Assembly (NCBI GenBank): GCA_000158655.1
Contig: EQ973344.1
Span: 1,394,298 to 1,436,358 of the forward strand
Source of the DNA: [Clostridium] methylpentosum DSM 5476
GTDB taxonomy: Bacteria; Bacillota; Clostridia; Oscillospirales; Ruminococcaceae
Reading direction: 5' to 3'
DNA: 42,061 nt
The translations under genes were made by a program, and so were the position numbers. Under the pieces are notes generated by a model. The model was not told the DNA's origin. It did not search any database and saw nothing but the letters and a program-made list of their open reading frames with translations. Shown piece after piece: positions 1-8,170 of this stretch. Positions within the stretch are counted from its first letter, which is position 1. Every line of letters begins with the position of its first letter.

Positions 1-22
1 GGCTCTTGCCAACGGAACGTCA

Positions 23-60
23 AAAAGGCGCCAGCTTTCTCGCTGGCGCCTTTTGCTTTT
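23..60. terminator. Bidirectional rho-independent terminator
   Basis: A 13-bp perfect stem (23-35 with 42-54, GGCGCCAGC core) closes a 6-base loop and is followed by TTTTGCTTTT on the plus strand; the minus strand also ends the stem with a T run. It probably ends a gene lying left of the window. Confidence 0.85.
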
Positions 61-1023
61 GTACGCTTTGGCTCGATAAATCCCCCGGTTCTGCCAAGAG
101 TAGTATAAAAAGTGAAAGGATTGTCGAAGAAAAAAGGAGCTTTCGCGAAGCAAAAGCAATCTGAATCGATATCAGTTCTCATGGCAAACAAATGTGACCC
201 GTTTACGGATCGCAGTGCGTATGCTTCTGTGGTTCGGCTAAGCCGGTTATTGGTCCTTCCACGGTCTTTACACACCACCAGTGAACTGGTATTTTTGATT
301 CATCTCTCAACGGCACTATAAACCTTTCATCTGAAATGCAAAACGGTTTACATCAACTGTTTTCCAGCCGCAGTGAGATCGATGCAAAACGAATTTTTTC
401 GTTTTTAAAAAGAATACACAGAACAGTGCCGTTTCTGGGCTGACGCAATTCATCACCACAACCTAGCATTTGTTTTACAGCAAAATCCTCATCCTCGAAA
501 TCTTATGGACTAAGTAGTGAAAACAGTTGAGAGGGAATGTGAGAAGGTTAAAACAAACAGACACTAAAGCAGCTGCCCATGAGGAATGCGGTGAAGAATG
601 TTTCATAATGCTAAGGTTATATTGCCCTTTAGTTTTTCATCATGCAATTGGACAGCTTGAGTAGAAGCCGTCTGGCCTCTTATAATAGGGCTATAAGTCT
701 GTTCTCATAGACGACCAGATGAACAGCATTTGTGTTTTCGCTCTGCCTTCCCAGTTTCTTCTCAGCCTGATGCATCGTATTTCATCTAAATTGTTTTCTG
801 TCTCTAAAGTCGAAAAAAGGGCTTTGAAGCCTGAGGTGAATCCGAAATTTTTTGATATCTTCATCCAAACTGCGCAAATGGGGAAATCAAGCTGGGCGTT
901 GCGGGAAACAGCCTTGGTGACAGATTTCAGATAGTTATTTGTTCATCAGATTTCAAAGCAACAAGTAATCAACGGCAATTGACCGCTGTCTGGACATTGG
1001 AACCAAGCGTCCTTCACAAAGAG
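61..1023. other. Intergenic, no supported gene
   Basis: About 960 bases without a convincing gene. The open frames here are short, lack ribosome binding sites and match no family I recognise. A promoter-like TTGAGT-N18-TATAAT is present at 657-686, but no credible gene follows it. Confidence 0.5.
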
Positions 1024-1632
1024 TCAACCAAACGTAAGCTTATTGGTCAAAATCCGTTCCACCAATTCAAGGGAATCCCCTTTCGTGCTGATATTCCCCT
1101 GGATGATCATCATTGCCAGCCCATGCACGACAGCCCACATAGCGACAATATCCTCATAATACTCTTCGCGGGGGGCGTTGATGGAATCCAAGTATTCTAT
1201 AGCGATCTTCCGGAACAACGTGTAAGCAGCGTGAAATCGATCCTGCTCCGCATAGCTCTCAGCGGACAGAGAGGAGAGAAATCCATCAAAAAACAATAGG
1301 CGGAAATAGTCGGGGTGTTCGACCATGAACCGCACATAATTTTTCCCAAGCTCAACAAGTTTTGCGTGCGGTGATGCTGACTGATTCTCCAGCCCACAGC
1401 TGAGCTGGCGCGCAAATTCATCTACCGCATGCTCGATTACCGCCCCGAGAAACTCCTCTTTGCTGGAAAAATGCTTATAGGGTGCTGCGTGGCTCACTCC
1501 ACAGGCGGCAGCTAGTTTTCGCATTGACAGCTTTTCCACCCCTTGCTGTGCAATGATGGATATCCCAGCCTGAATGAGTTCAAAGCGCAGATTTTCGTGG
1601 TGATAGGGCTGTTTTGGCTGTGTGTTGCTCAT
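1024..1632 (-). CDS. TetR/AcrR family transcriptional repressor
   Basis: This is a 202-residue one-component repressor. The N-terminal TetR helix-turn-helix spans about residues 15-62 (motif LSMRKLAAACGVSHAAPYKHF, with the recognition helix followed by the family-typical Y-KHF-SKEEF). The remaining all-helical part, with conserved-looking MVEHPDYFRLLFF, is the ligand-binding/dimerisation domain of the WHG-like subgroup. The start at 1632 has a good GAGGTG ribosome site about 7 bases upstream. It is divergent from the flavodoxin-like pair at 1747-2891, and two GTTTAC-N3-GTAAAC type palindromes lie between them. By family knowledge it is likely to repress both itself and that pair and be released by a small ligand, perhaps a quinone or aromatic electrophile; the ligand is inference only. 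Confidence 0.9.
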   Translation of the reverse strand: MSNTQPKQPYHHENLRFELIQAGISIIAQQGVEKLSMRKLAAACGVSHAAPYKHFSSKEEFLGAVIEHAVDEFARQLSCGLENQSASPHAKLVELGKNYVRFMVEHPDYFRLLFFDGFLSSLSAESYAEQDRFHAAYTLFRKIAIEYLDSINAPREEYYEDIVAMWAVVHGLAMMIIQGNISTKGDSLELVERILTNKLTFG

Positions 1633-1653
1633 GTATTCACCTCTTTCCTATTT

Positions 1654-1727
1654 AGTATACAACAGAATGTTGACAATGTAAACATTTTATTGTATACTTT
1701 CTTTATTACAATGTTTACATCGTAAAC
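1654..1727. promoter_or_regulatory. Divergent promoters with two TetR-type operators
   Basis: Plus promoter: TTGACA (1670-1675), 17-bp spacer, TATACT (1693-1698). Minus promoter: TTTACA (plus 1677-1682), 17-bp spacer, TATACT (plus 1654-1659). The palindrome GTTGACAATGTAAAC (1669-1683) covers both -35 boxes; a second, perfect GTTTAC-ATC-GTAAAC (1713-1727) lies just downstream of the plus -10. The arrangement fits autoregulation plus control of the flavodoxin pair by the TetR protein; binding itself is inferred. Confidence 0.85.
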
Positions 1728-1746
1728 TTTGCGAAAGGATGATAGT

Positions 1747-2259
1747 ATGATCACCGTAATCCACGATCTGACTCCAACGGAGATCGCCCCGATCCTTGCT
1801 GCCAGTTCTCAAGAGATTCAAACAATTTCTCCCTCTGACGGAACAATTCACAAATGCATTGGCTGTTTTGGCTGCTGGACCAAAACACCTGGACAATGTG
1901 TCCTTAACGATCCTTATTGTAACATTGGAAAGCGGCTGGCTCAGAGTGAACAGCTCGTCTTAATCAGCAAAATGACCTACGGCGGATTCAGCCCCTTTGT
2001 GAAAACCTGTCTTGACCGAAGTATTGGTTACCTGCTCCCGTTTTTCGCAATCCGAAACAACGAAATGCACCATGCGAGTCGGTATCGAGAACAGTTTTCC
2101 CTCCAGGTAATCAGTTACGGCCCCTCAAATCCACAGGAGCGTGAAACGCTCCGCAGCATTGTCCGCGCTAATGCACTTAATTACAACGCCAAAAGTCACC
2201 GGGTCATATTTGTAGAAAACTTGACCCACATCACAAAACTTCAGGAGGTGTTTGCATGA
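1747..2259 (+). CDS. Flavodoxin-fold protein (FMN/NAD(P)H-dependent oxidoreductase-like)
   Basis: The 170-residue product resembles short flavodoxin-family proteins of Clostridia. It carries the characteristic cysteine-rich motif CIGCFGCW around residues 38-45, then a Cys-x-LND-x-C segment, and the motif LISKMTYGGFSPFVKTCLDRS in which the flavodoxin family reads 'P-x-Y-x-G-x-S-x-KxxxDR'. The ATG at 1747 was chosen because AAAGGA (1734-1739) sits 7 bases upstream; the same frame opens earlier at a TTG (1729), but that overlaps the second operator. The stop overlaps the ATG of the next gene (ATGA), so the two are translationally coupled. Probable role: flavin-dependent reduction of quinones or electrophiles under TetR control; substrate unknown. 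Confidence 0.75.
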   Translation: MITVIHDLTPTEIAPILAASSQEIQTISPSDGTIHKCIGCFGCWTKTPGQCVLNDPYCNIGKRLAQSEQLVLISKMTYGGFSPFVKTCLDRSIGYLLPFFAIRNNEMHHASRYREQFSLQVISYGPSNPQERETLRSIVRANALNYNAKSHRVIFVENLTHITKLQEVFA

Positions 2260-2891
2260 AAGTCGCGCTCATCAACGGCAGCCCCAAGGCTGCAAACAGT
2301 GCCTCCGGATATTTTGCAGATGAATTTTACAAACTACTTCCTGAGAGTGCGCAGGTATCCCTCTTTTCCGCAAACCAGCTTGAACAGGCCGATGTATCTC
2401 TAGCTCCTCTTTTTGCATGCGATCGGTGGGTATTCTTTTTTCCGCTCTATGTCGACGCCGTCCCCGCCCATCTGCTTCAACTGCTGACGCGGATAGAATC
2501 CGAGTCAATGAATCGGGAAACTGGTGCAATCTCTGTTTATGCAGTTGTGAACTGCGGCTTTTATGAAGCGCAGCAGAACCGAAATGCCCTTGATATCATG
2601 CAACATTTTTGTGATCACTGCGGGCTTTTCTGGAACTACGGGATCGGAATCGGGGCTGGTGGTTTTGTCGGAAACTCACCGGAAGTCCCTTTGCAGTCTC
2701 CGCTCAAAAAGCCTGTCTTTCTCTCACTCAAAGAGCTTGCTGCCTCCCTTGAAGAAGGGGAACAGCCCCAGGCAAACCGTTTTACAGGACCTAGGATTCC
2801 CCGTTTCCTGTACCGAACCTTTGGAGATTTCGGCTGGAAACAGGATGCAAAGCACAACCACCTCAAAACTAAAGAGCTCTATAAACGGTGA
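2256..2891 (+). CDS. NAD(P)H-dependent oxidoreductase, flavodoxin-like fold
   Basis: This 211-residue protein begins with the flavodoxin-like phosphate-binding loop MKVALINGSPKAANSASG and continues with DRWVFFFPLYVDAVPAHLLQLL, the usual second strand and flavin-contacting loop of this fold. A Cys-x-F-Y-E segment follows (VVNCGFYEAQQN), as in the NAD(P)H-dependent oxidoreductase group. It overlaps the preceding flavodoxin-like gene by four bases (ATGA) and has AGGAGG at 2243-2248, so the pair is one operon. The partner carries the CxxCFxCW motif and this one does not, so they may work together or as paralogous reductases. No exact substrate can be deduced. Confidence 0.75.
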   Translation: MKVALINGSPKAANSASGYFADEFYKLLPESAQVSLFSANQLEQADVSLAPLFACDRWVFFFPLYVDAVPAHLLQLLTRIESESMNRETGAISVYAVVNCGFYEAQQNRNALDIMQHFCDHCGLFWNYGIGIGAGGFVGNSPEVPLQSPLKKPVFLSLKELAASLEEGEQPQANRFTGPRIPRFLYRTFGDFGWKQDAKHNHLKTKELYKR

Positions 2892-3210
2892 TGTATTTCA
2901 TCCAATGAAATGAATAGAAACCTTTCCTCCCTCCTATTGAGGTGTTTTGTGACATACACAGGCCAAGAAAAGCCATTTGCCGGCCTTGCCACCCAAGGAA
3001 CAGCAGAGAAAATCATAGCACTACGCGCATGGCGCCACATAGATGAGCACGTCTGCTCGCTATAAAAACTGATCCAGGTCAGAGATTCCGATTTCTTCTG
3101 TTTTTGCTTTTCAAAACCTTCCTTTGTCAAGCCTTTTTCCCTTGCTCAAATGTACAGAGTCAAGATCACCCTAAAAGATGACATGACGAGTAGCTTATAA
3201 GAGTGCGATA
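2892..3210. other. Intergenic, no supported gene
   Basis: About 320 bases after the flavodoxin pair with no recognisable gene; the only structure seen is the terminator-like hairpin at its right end. Confidence 0.4.
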
Positions 3211-3245
3211 AAAGCCAGCTCCCCAACTAACGTTGGCTTTCTCTT
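3211..3245. terminator. Probable terminator after flavodoxin pair
   Basis: Stem AAAGCCAGC (3211-3219) pairs with GTTGGCTTT (3232-3240, one G-U pair), followed by CTCTTTG on the plus strand. It is about 320 bases past the flavodoxin-like pair. Confidence 0.55.
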
Positions 3246-3315
3246 TGTTCATGCCACAGTGGTAGGATTACCTTCTGCACTCGAAAGGATCCTGATCGTT
3301 TCGATTCAAACTATC

Positions 3316-3483
3316 TTCTATTTAATTCTGCTTATCCTACTCTTGAATATATTTTCAGCATTTATTCCCATAGCGCTGATAATACCTTGTTACTCAAAAG
3401 TTCCGATTCCCGATTTTATATTTCAAATTTGCGTGCCTTTCAAAAATCATCATGTAACTTTTCTCTTTGTGTTATCCATGAAC
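3316..3483 (-). pseudogene. IS200/IS605-type tnpA remnant (3' half), left copy
   Basis: On the minus strand the three frames together read fragments of an IS200-type transposase: a KRKV-MMIFERHANLKYK stretch, then NRNF and RYYxxAMGINAENIF. These match the 'KGKSSLMIFE-HANLKYKYGNRHFW-xGYYVxTVG' block of TnpA (Y1 HUH transposase). Internal stops and small indels make it dead. The 168 bases are about 95% identical (by eye: six or seven mismatches and one 2-base indel) to 10473-10642, in the same orientation. The 5' part with the HUH motif is missing here. With the right copy it brackets the phage cassette. Confidence 0.8.
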
Positions 3484-3552
3484 ATGATCTCGATGTAAAC
3501 TGTGATAGGAATTCATGAAAGTTATATCAACATAGCTGGTAATCATGAAAAA

Positions 3553-3605
3553 CGGCTACTGAAAGGTCTCGTCGGATAGACCTGTCTGCAGCCGCTTTTT
3601 AAAAA
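3553..3605. terminator. Probable terminator after the lysis cassette
   Basis: A two-part stem: CGGCT (3553-3557) with AGCCG (3590-3594), and inside it AGGTCT (3564-3569) with AGACCT (3578-3583); a T run follows on the plus strand and TTTTTCATG on the minus strand. It lies about 50 bases beyond the endolysin stop. Confidence 0.6.
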
Positions 3606-3655
3606 TGATCCTATTTAAGAATAACAAAAGATGGAATAAAAGTCAAGGTAGACCA

Positions 3656-4723
3656 TTAAATCAGATCAACAAACCGCTGATCAATCCAGCCGTCACCGTG
3701 CAGGCAGTTGATTTTGTACCAACCACTCTGCTCCTGATAAACATTGAGAGAATTGCCCTGTGCAACCTGGAACAGTACCTTGTTGCTTGTACCAGGTCCG
3801 CTGCGAACGTTGACCAGATTACCGGTAACAATACCCTCTGTTGCAACATAGCCCGGAGGATCCAACGAAGGAATACCCGTTGCGTCATAGTTAATGTACT
3901 GACCTGCCACACAGCAGACTACACCCTCAATGTCAACCTGCAGCCAGCCGTTGGCGTAGACGCCGGTGACCAATACCTGGTTGCCGCGCGCCACCTGCCG
4001 CAGCCGGACGGAATCCTCATAGGGTGCAATCCGTACATTGAGAAGGTCACAATTGACGACACCGCATGACTGAGCAGGCGTCGGCGTGTCATTGATCGAG
4101 CCATTTGCAGGAGCTGTGGACCCGTTGAATCCGCCCGACTTGATAATTGACGAAAAATCACGTGTACAGGTGTTGAGATCGACCCGGCCCGCGATGCCAT
4201 TGATCTGCCCGGAGCTAGTGTATTGATGGATGTCTCTGGATAAGGTTTTGTTGTAGTTGGACCGGTAATCCGCCAGCCATGGAGTAAACTCCCGGCTCAC
4301 CGAGCTGTCAATGCGATTGGTAAACCAGTCGGTGTTGGAATAAACCCCCGCAAAATATTTGGCCTGCTCCATGCGCCGATTGAACGAGAAACACATGGCC
4401 GTGATGAGCTCCTTGCCGAGCCCCGCCTGGCTGCGGTCCTCGATATCGAAATAGACTGGGAACTCTAATTGCTTGCCGGAGAGCACTGAGATGAAGAGCT
4501 CCGCTTCCTTAATTGCCTCGGCCTCTGATTTCGCATAGCTGTACCAATACGCCCCGACAGGAATACCGAGGCGTTTGCATTCTGCGTAGTTTCGCTCAAA
4601 CTGTGCATCCACCTAGCTGCTGTACATGCCGTATCCAGCGCGCACAATGGCGAAGTCGATCTGTGGTTTAACTGCGTTCCAGTCGATGATGCCCTGGTGT
4701 TTGCTTACGTCGATCCCTTTCAT
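3656..4723 (-). pseudogene. Phage endolysin, GH25 lysozyme with two SH3 domains, interrupted by in-frame TAG
   Basis: Read from the ATG at 4723 (overlapping the preceding small gene as ATGA) the frame gives MKGIDVSKHQGIIDW, the GH25 N-terminus with its first catalytic Asp, through GYGMYSS, then TAG at 4613-4615, then VDAQFERNYAEC in the same frame to TAA at 3656. Without the stop it would be 355 residues. GH25 family members usually have Gln or a similar residue where the TAG lies (SQ-VDAQF-like), so a CAG to TAG change is the simplest explanation. The FPVYFDIED strand-end motif supplies the catalytic DxE. Two bacterial SH3 domains follow (NCDLLNVRIAPYEDS... and GNLVNVRSGPGTSNK...), which bind wall peptides. 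It would hydrolyse the muramyl bonds of peptidoglycan for lysis. Translation could restart at GTG 4612, but that lacks the active-site strand. Confidence 0.85.
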
Positions 4724-4899
4724 TCCATCATCCCCATTTCTCTTAAGTATTTCTGCTCAGCTTCGACTTCTGCCGCCTCTTCGGCGGCGATTTTTTTGAC
4801 GGAGGAGGCGCTGACTCCATCGTTGACATTTGCGATCTCCTCGGGCGACATGCCATAGGCCAAAGATTTGATTATCTCCAGTTTTGTGTTTGCAGTCAT
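4720..4899 (-). CDS. Small phage protein between holin and endolysin
   Basis: A 59-residue frame, MTANTKLEIIKSLAYGMSPE..., starts at 4899 with AGGAGG 10 bases upstream and ends in TGA overlapping the endolysin ATG (ATGA). The sequence reads as an N-terminal helix with a 'GMSPEEIA' turn, then a helix rich in Ala and Glu (SVKKIAAEEAAEVEAEQKYL) ending in MMGME-like residues. It has no membrane segment and no cysteine. The good ribosome site and the overlaps on both sides make it a real gene. Similar short proteins occur in Clostridia prophages near the lysis genes; function unknown, possibly linked to timing of endolysin translation. Confidence 0.75.
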   Translation of the reverse strand: MTANTKLEIIKSLAYGMSPEEIANVNDGVSASSVKKIAAEEAAEVEAEQKYLREMGMME

Positions 4900-4904
4900 A
4901 GCAA

Positions 4905-5195
4905 CTATTCCTCCTTTTTAGCCTGTTTGATAAGTTGATTGCCATATGTAGCAGCACCTGCACAGAGGACACCTTGAATAATGGCGATAAAAATAGCCGA
5001 TGCAACCGATTGTGCATCGACGAACGGAGTGGTTGATACGATCCAGATCGCCGAAAGGACGATCGTAACAATCCCGTTGATCAGCGGGATGTACTTGTTG
5101 CCGACTGCCTCTGTGTGCTTGATCACCAATCCGATGATCAAACACACCGGAATCAATACCAACAGCTCGGGTTTTATGTATTGAGTCATGTCCAT
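4905..5195 (-). CDS. Phage holin
   Basis: This 96-residue protein has three hydrophobic segments (about residues 10-25, 37-54 and 63-84) and a short charged tail, LIKQAKKEE. The pattern (short N-terminus, LLVLIPVCLIIGLVIKHTEA, NKYIPLINGIVTIVLSAIW, IIQGVLCAGAATYGNQL) is that of the Phage_holin_5_2-like group common in Clostridia prophages. The first ATG (5195) has GAGG close upstream; a second ATG two codons later could act as an alternative start. It forms membrane lesions that let the endolysin reach the wall. It ends with TAG, just before the next small gene, whose ribosome site overlaps its last codons. Confidence 0.85.
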   Translation of the reverse strand: MDMTQYIKPELLVLIPVCLIIGLVIKHTEAVGNKYIPLINGIVTIVLSAIWIVSTTPFVDAQSVASAIFIAIIQGVLCAGAATYGNQLIKQAKKEE

Positions 5196-5255
5196 TTTTT
5201 AACCTCAACTTTCTTTTAAACATTGTTTAAACGGCTGTTATTTTGTGTTTAGACG

Positions 5256-5273
5256 CTACATAAAATCACCTCC
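5256..5273 (-). other. Ribosome site followed by ATG-TAG start-stop
   Basis: A near-perfect GGAGGTG (plus 5267-5273) is followed by ATTTT, ATG (5259-5261) and directly TAG (5256-5258). The codons after it run into further stops before the holin start. In comparable prophages a short XkdX-like ORF often sits here, so this may be its dead start; a minimal start-stop leader for the holin is the alternative. Confidence 0.4.
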
Positions 5274-6765
5274 CCAATACGAGAACCTGCGCCTGCATGG
5301 TACCGGTAAGTCCATTGTCGCACTCTATGTCGATTATGCTGTCGGGATAACACGTAGCAAGTTGTAGCAACGCCTGCCCTGTTGCTGTGCCGGTGATGTC
5401 CTCGACAACTGGTTGATCCAGCAGATATTGATCCGGGTTGTCGTAAATGCTTTTGGCCGGGTCGATCTTCTCGGGGTCGACGTGCCGCGTGACGGTCACT
5501 TTTTTGGCATTTTGATCAACCGCCAGTTGGTCTTTGCCGTCCCCAACCGCCCGCAGCGCAAACGGGACAGGCACATCCTGCCGGTAATACGGGGTGTAGG
5601 GTGGGATGGTATCCGTAATGTCTTCTATTAACATCAGTTCAAAAAAACCGACCTCTGCATAATTATAAAGTCTTACAAAATAATTTTGGTAGCAAGAAAA
5701 ATCGGCCGTGAAACGAATAATTTGAAGTCCGGAAACGTTCCGTAGCACTGCAATTTCAGAATCATTTCCGTTCATATCATACGCTCTGATTCCAACGATT
5801 CCGATGTTTTTTAAATTTGCTGAAAACAAATATGTTGCTTTATCTTGCACATCTAATGGGGCTGTGCGATTAATACCACTTGTTGATATTTTCGACAGAT
5901 CAAATAAGTTGCGTCCGCGGACAACAACATCAAAATCTTCAAGGGACAGGATGGGGGATGGGCTCTCGGGAGACGGGGAGGCCGGGCGATAGGGCTCGTG
6001 GTCAAGGGCTGTGTCCCCAGTGTTTAACATCAGGTACCCAATCCAGCTCCACAGATCGTCAAGCGTCGCTTGCAGGTCGGCTCCCCGGCTGATGCTCAGA
6101 GTCAGGCAGCCGTCGGTCCCGGTTGTGATGGTACGGGCCTGCTTGTTTAACGACGAGACGGTTGACTGGATCACCGATGTGGACGCAAGGTCAGTGACCG
6201 TGCTTGACTTTATGGTAAACAGCACGCCTTTGCCGAGTCCGGTTGTGTCCGCGCGGCTGAGGGTATATTGGGTATCGGGGGCAAGCACAAGCACAATATC
6301 GGCCATTCCCCCCGCAGCTTCTGTCCAATTAGCAGCGTCTTTTAATCGTTCTTCATCAAGCAAATTTTGGCTGGCTTCAATAATATTTTGGCAACTTGCA
6401 CCATTCACTGAAAAACATCTCATTCTTGCATTAACCGTTTTTTCGATCTCGATAGTGGAAGTGTCTTCTCTGAGATCAAGCTCGATCAATGGTTCCATAG
6501 GAGAATCATCGAGATAGACTGTTCTTTGTATTACATCGATGCGCAGGACACTCCCGGGCTGAAGATCTGTAGCAATTTCAACAAGCCATTGGATGCCGGA
6601 GAGGTCAACTGCGTAGGTGCCGGATGCGTAGAGCTGATCCGCAGTCATGGTGTATTGTCCATCGCCAACAAAGGTGACAGGAAGGGAAGGGACGGCAGCA
6701 TACTCTGATGCCGAGGCGACTCGTACCGGATGCACCACCGGTACATTTTGAGCATGATAAAGCAT
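5266..6765 (-). CDS. Phage tail-fibre / minor structural protein
   Basis: A 499-residue protein whose start ATG overlaps the stop of the upstream BppU-like gene (TAATG). Its N-terminal 110 residues form short beta-rich repeats. A first N-L-x-D motif (QNLLDEERLKDAANW, about residues 133-147) and a second (GRNLFDLSKIS, about 284-293) flank a proline/serine linker, PYRPASPSPESPSPI (258-272). These motifs are typical of carbohydrate-binding jelly-roll modules and linkers in tail fibres of Clostridia siphophages. The last 60 residues form a separate small domain. Role: part of the host-recognition apparatus. It is not truncated as far as can be seen. Confidence 0.7.
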   Translation of the reverse strand: MLYHAQNVPVVHPVRVASASEYAAVPSLPVTFVGDGQYTMTADQLYASGTYAVDLSGIQWLVEIATDLQPGSVLRIDVIQRTVYLDDSPMEPLIELDLREDTSTIEIEKTVNARMRCFSVNGASCQNIIEASQNLLDEERLKDAANWTEAAGGMADIVLVLAPDTQYTLSRADTTGLGKGVLFTIKSSTVTDLASTSVIQSTVSSLNKQARTITTGTDGCLTLSISRGADLQATLDDLWSWIGYLMLNTGDTALDHEPYRPASPSPESPSPILSLEDFDVVVRGRNLFDLSKISTSGINRTAPLDVQDKATYLFSANLKNIGIVGIRAYDMNGNDSEIAVLRNVSGLQIIRFTADFSCYQNYFVRLYNYAEVGFFELMLIEDITDTIPPYTPYYRQDVPVPFALRAVGDGKDQLAVDQNAKKVTVTRHVDPEKIDPAKSIYDNPDQYLLDQPVVEDITGTATGQALLQLATCYPDSIIDIECDNGLTGTMQAQVLVLGR

Positions 6766-8099
6766 TACGGAGTCGCCCCCTTGCTGGGCATCATGTGCCA
6801 GTCGATTGCCACGCCGTCACGGCTATAAAAGGTGTAGGTGGCGTGCTCACCGCCAAGAGGCGACACCATGCCGATCAGCGGATTTTGCTGGTCGGCGGGT
6901 AGAATGATGGACCCCGTCCCATATACCTGCAGCACCCCCTCGCATCCCGGAAATAGTCCGGTGATGTTGATCGGCTTGTCCTCTATTAAGGTGACGATCG
7001 CCCGATCTGATTGAGAGTAATCCCATGCTACAGTATCTGCTGTGCCGTCAAGGGTAACGGGAGCCCGATACCATGGCGGCAGATTGCGTAAGTCGCCGTA
7101 ATCGCCAGAAAGCGCAATAGGAGCAAGCTGCAGAATGCCGAGCAATGTCGGACGATCAAGTGACGCGAAGTCGAGGTTGCCGAGAAATACCCACTCCGGA
7201 TTGACGCCGTCGTCGTCCATATCAACCGTGTCATAGACATAGAGCTGAGTTGTGCCCACAGTGTAGTCCGTGACATAGCAAAGGTCTCCCTGGTGTGGAT
7301 TGACAATCGCTTGCATGTCATCCTCATTCAGACGGTAGTAACGCATCGGCATATTCGAGACAACGCTCTGCGCCTGCTCTGCGTAGTACTTGGCGAGCAA
7401 CATCTGCTCCCCTGCTGTAACTGCGTACTGTTGGCTGTCCAAAGCGCTAATTTCTGACGCCGCCTTGCTTTGATCGGCGCCGACCTTAGCGTTGTTGGCC
7501 CCCTGTTCGTGCTCGAGTGCTTTGTTTTTGGCGATCTCTGAGTCGTCTGCTGCTGTCTCTGATCGGATGGCGGCAGCCTCAGACCGCTCGGCCGCTTCCT
7601 CAGCCCCTGATGTCAGCTTATCAAGCTCATCCTGCGCCGCAAGGGCGTTTTCAAGAGCCTGTTTAGCTATGTCTGACACGGTGTCTAGGGCGAGCAGCGC
7701 ATTGATAAAGGACTTGTACTCATCCTTGCTTTTCGGTTTCCCATCCTGAAGCAAACCCGGATAGACGGTCACCACAAATGAGGATGAAGTGATCATCTTA
7801 CCTTCATGCTGCACCATCAGCTCGCACAGAGCTTTGCCGGGAACTGCTCTCACCTGGTCTGTCAGCTCAATTGTCACCACGTTATTCGCCACAACACAGT
7901 CATTGAGCACATCAAACCCGTCTGGTTTTTTAAACGCCGCTCGGACGACAGCCCCTTCTGGGATCACAAAGGGCTCCCCGTTCCAGACAAGCTCCACATC
8001 GACATATCGGGTCTTAACATCTCCCTGTTTCGTGGGGACATGAATATAATAGAGTGGGTTTCCTGCCATCTCTACGCGGATCTTTTCGGTTATTTGCAA
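6765..8099 (-). CDS. BppU-like phage baseplate upper protein with coiled coil
   Basis: Predicted 444 residues from a TTG start at 8099; GGAG lies 8 bases before it, whereas the GTG six codons earlier lies within that ribosome site. The N-terminus (ITEKIRVEMAG..., VKTRYVDVELVWNGEPFVIPEGAVVRAAFKKPDG) matches the N-terminal domain of the BppU baseplate family, which attaches receptor-binding proteins to the tail tip. Residues ~155-245 are Ala/Glu/Ser rich with a heptad-like pattern (AAERSEAAAIRSETAADDSE...), i.e. a trimeric coiled-coil shaft. The C-terminal ~180 residues are beta-rich and resemble a fibre head, with YCYV-like motifs replaced by VTDYTVGTTQLYVYD. The next gene starts within its stop codon. 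Confidence 0.8.
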   Translation of the reverse strand: MQITEKIRVEMAGNPLYYIHVPTKQGDVKTRYVDVELVWNGEPFVIPEGAVVRAAFKKPDGFDVLNDCVVANNVVTIELTDQVRAVPGKALCELMVQHEGKMITSSSFVVTVYPGLLQDGKPKSKDEYKSFINALLALDTVSDIAKQALENALAAQDELDKLTSGAEEAAERSEAAAIRSETAADDSEIAKNKALEHEQGANNAKVGADQSKAASEISALDSQQYAVTAGEQMLLAKYYAEQAQSVVSNMPMRYYRLNEDDMQAIVNPHQGDLCYVTDYTVGTTQLYVYDTVDMDDDGVNPEWVFLGNLDFASLDRPTLLGILQLAPIALSGDYGDLRNLPPWYRAPVTLDGTADTVAWDYSQSDRAIVTLIEDKPINITGLFPGCEGVLQVYGTGSIILPADQQNPLIGMVSPLGGEHATYTFYSRDGVAIDWHMMPSKGATP

Positions 8100-8170
8100 T
8101 TGTATCACTCCTTTCACTAAACAGGCTATTCCCCTTTATAGTTGCACTATTTCATGCAACTGCAGCCCAG

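Noticed and set aside
657-686. Promoter TTGAGT-N18-TATAAT
   Set aside because: The following ATG (719) has no ribosome site and the 71-residue frame has no recognisable features.
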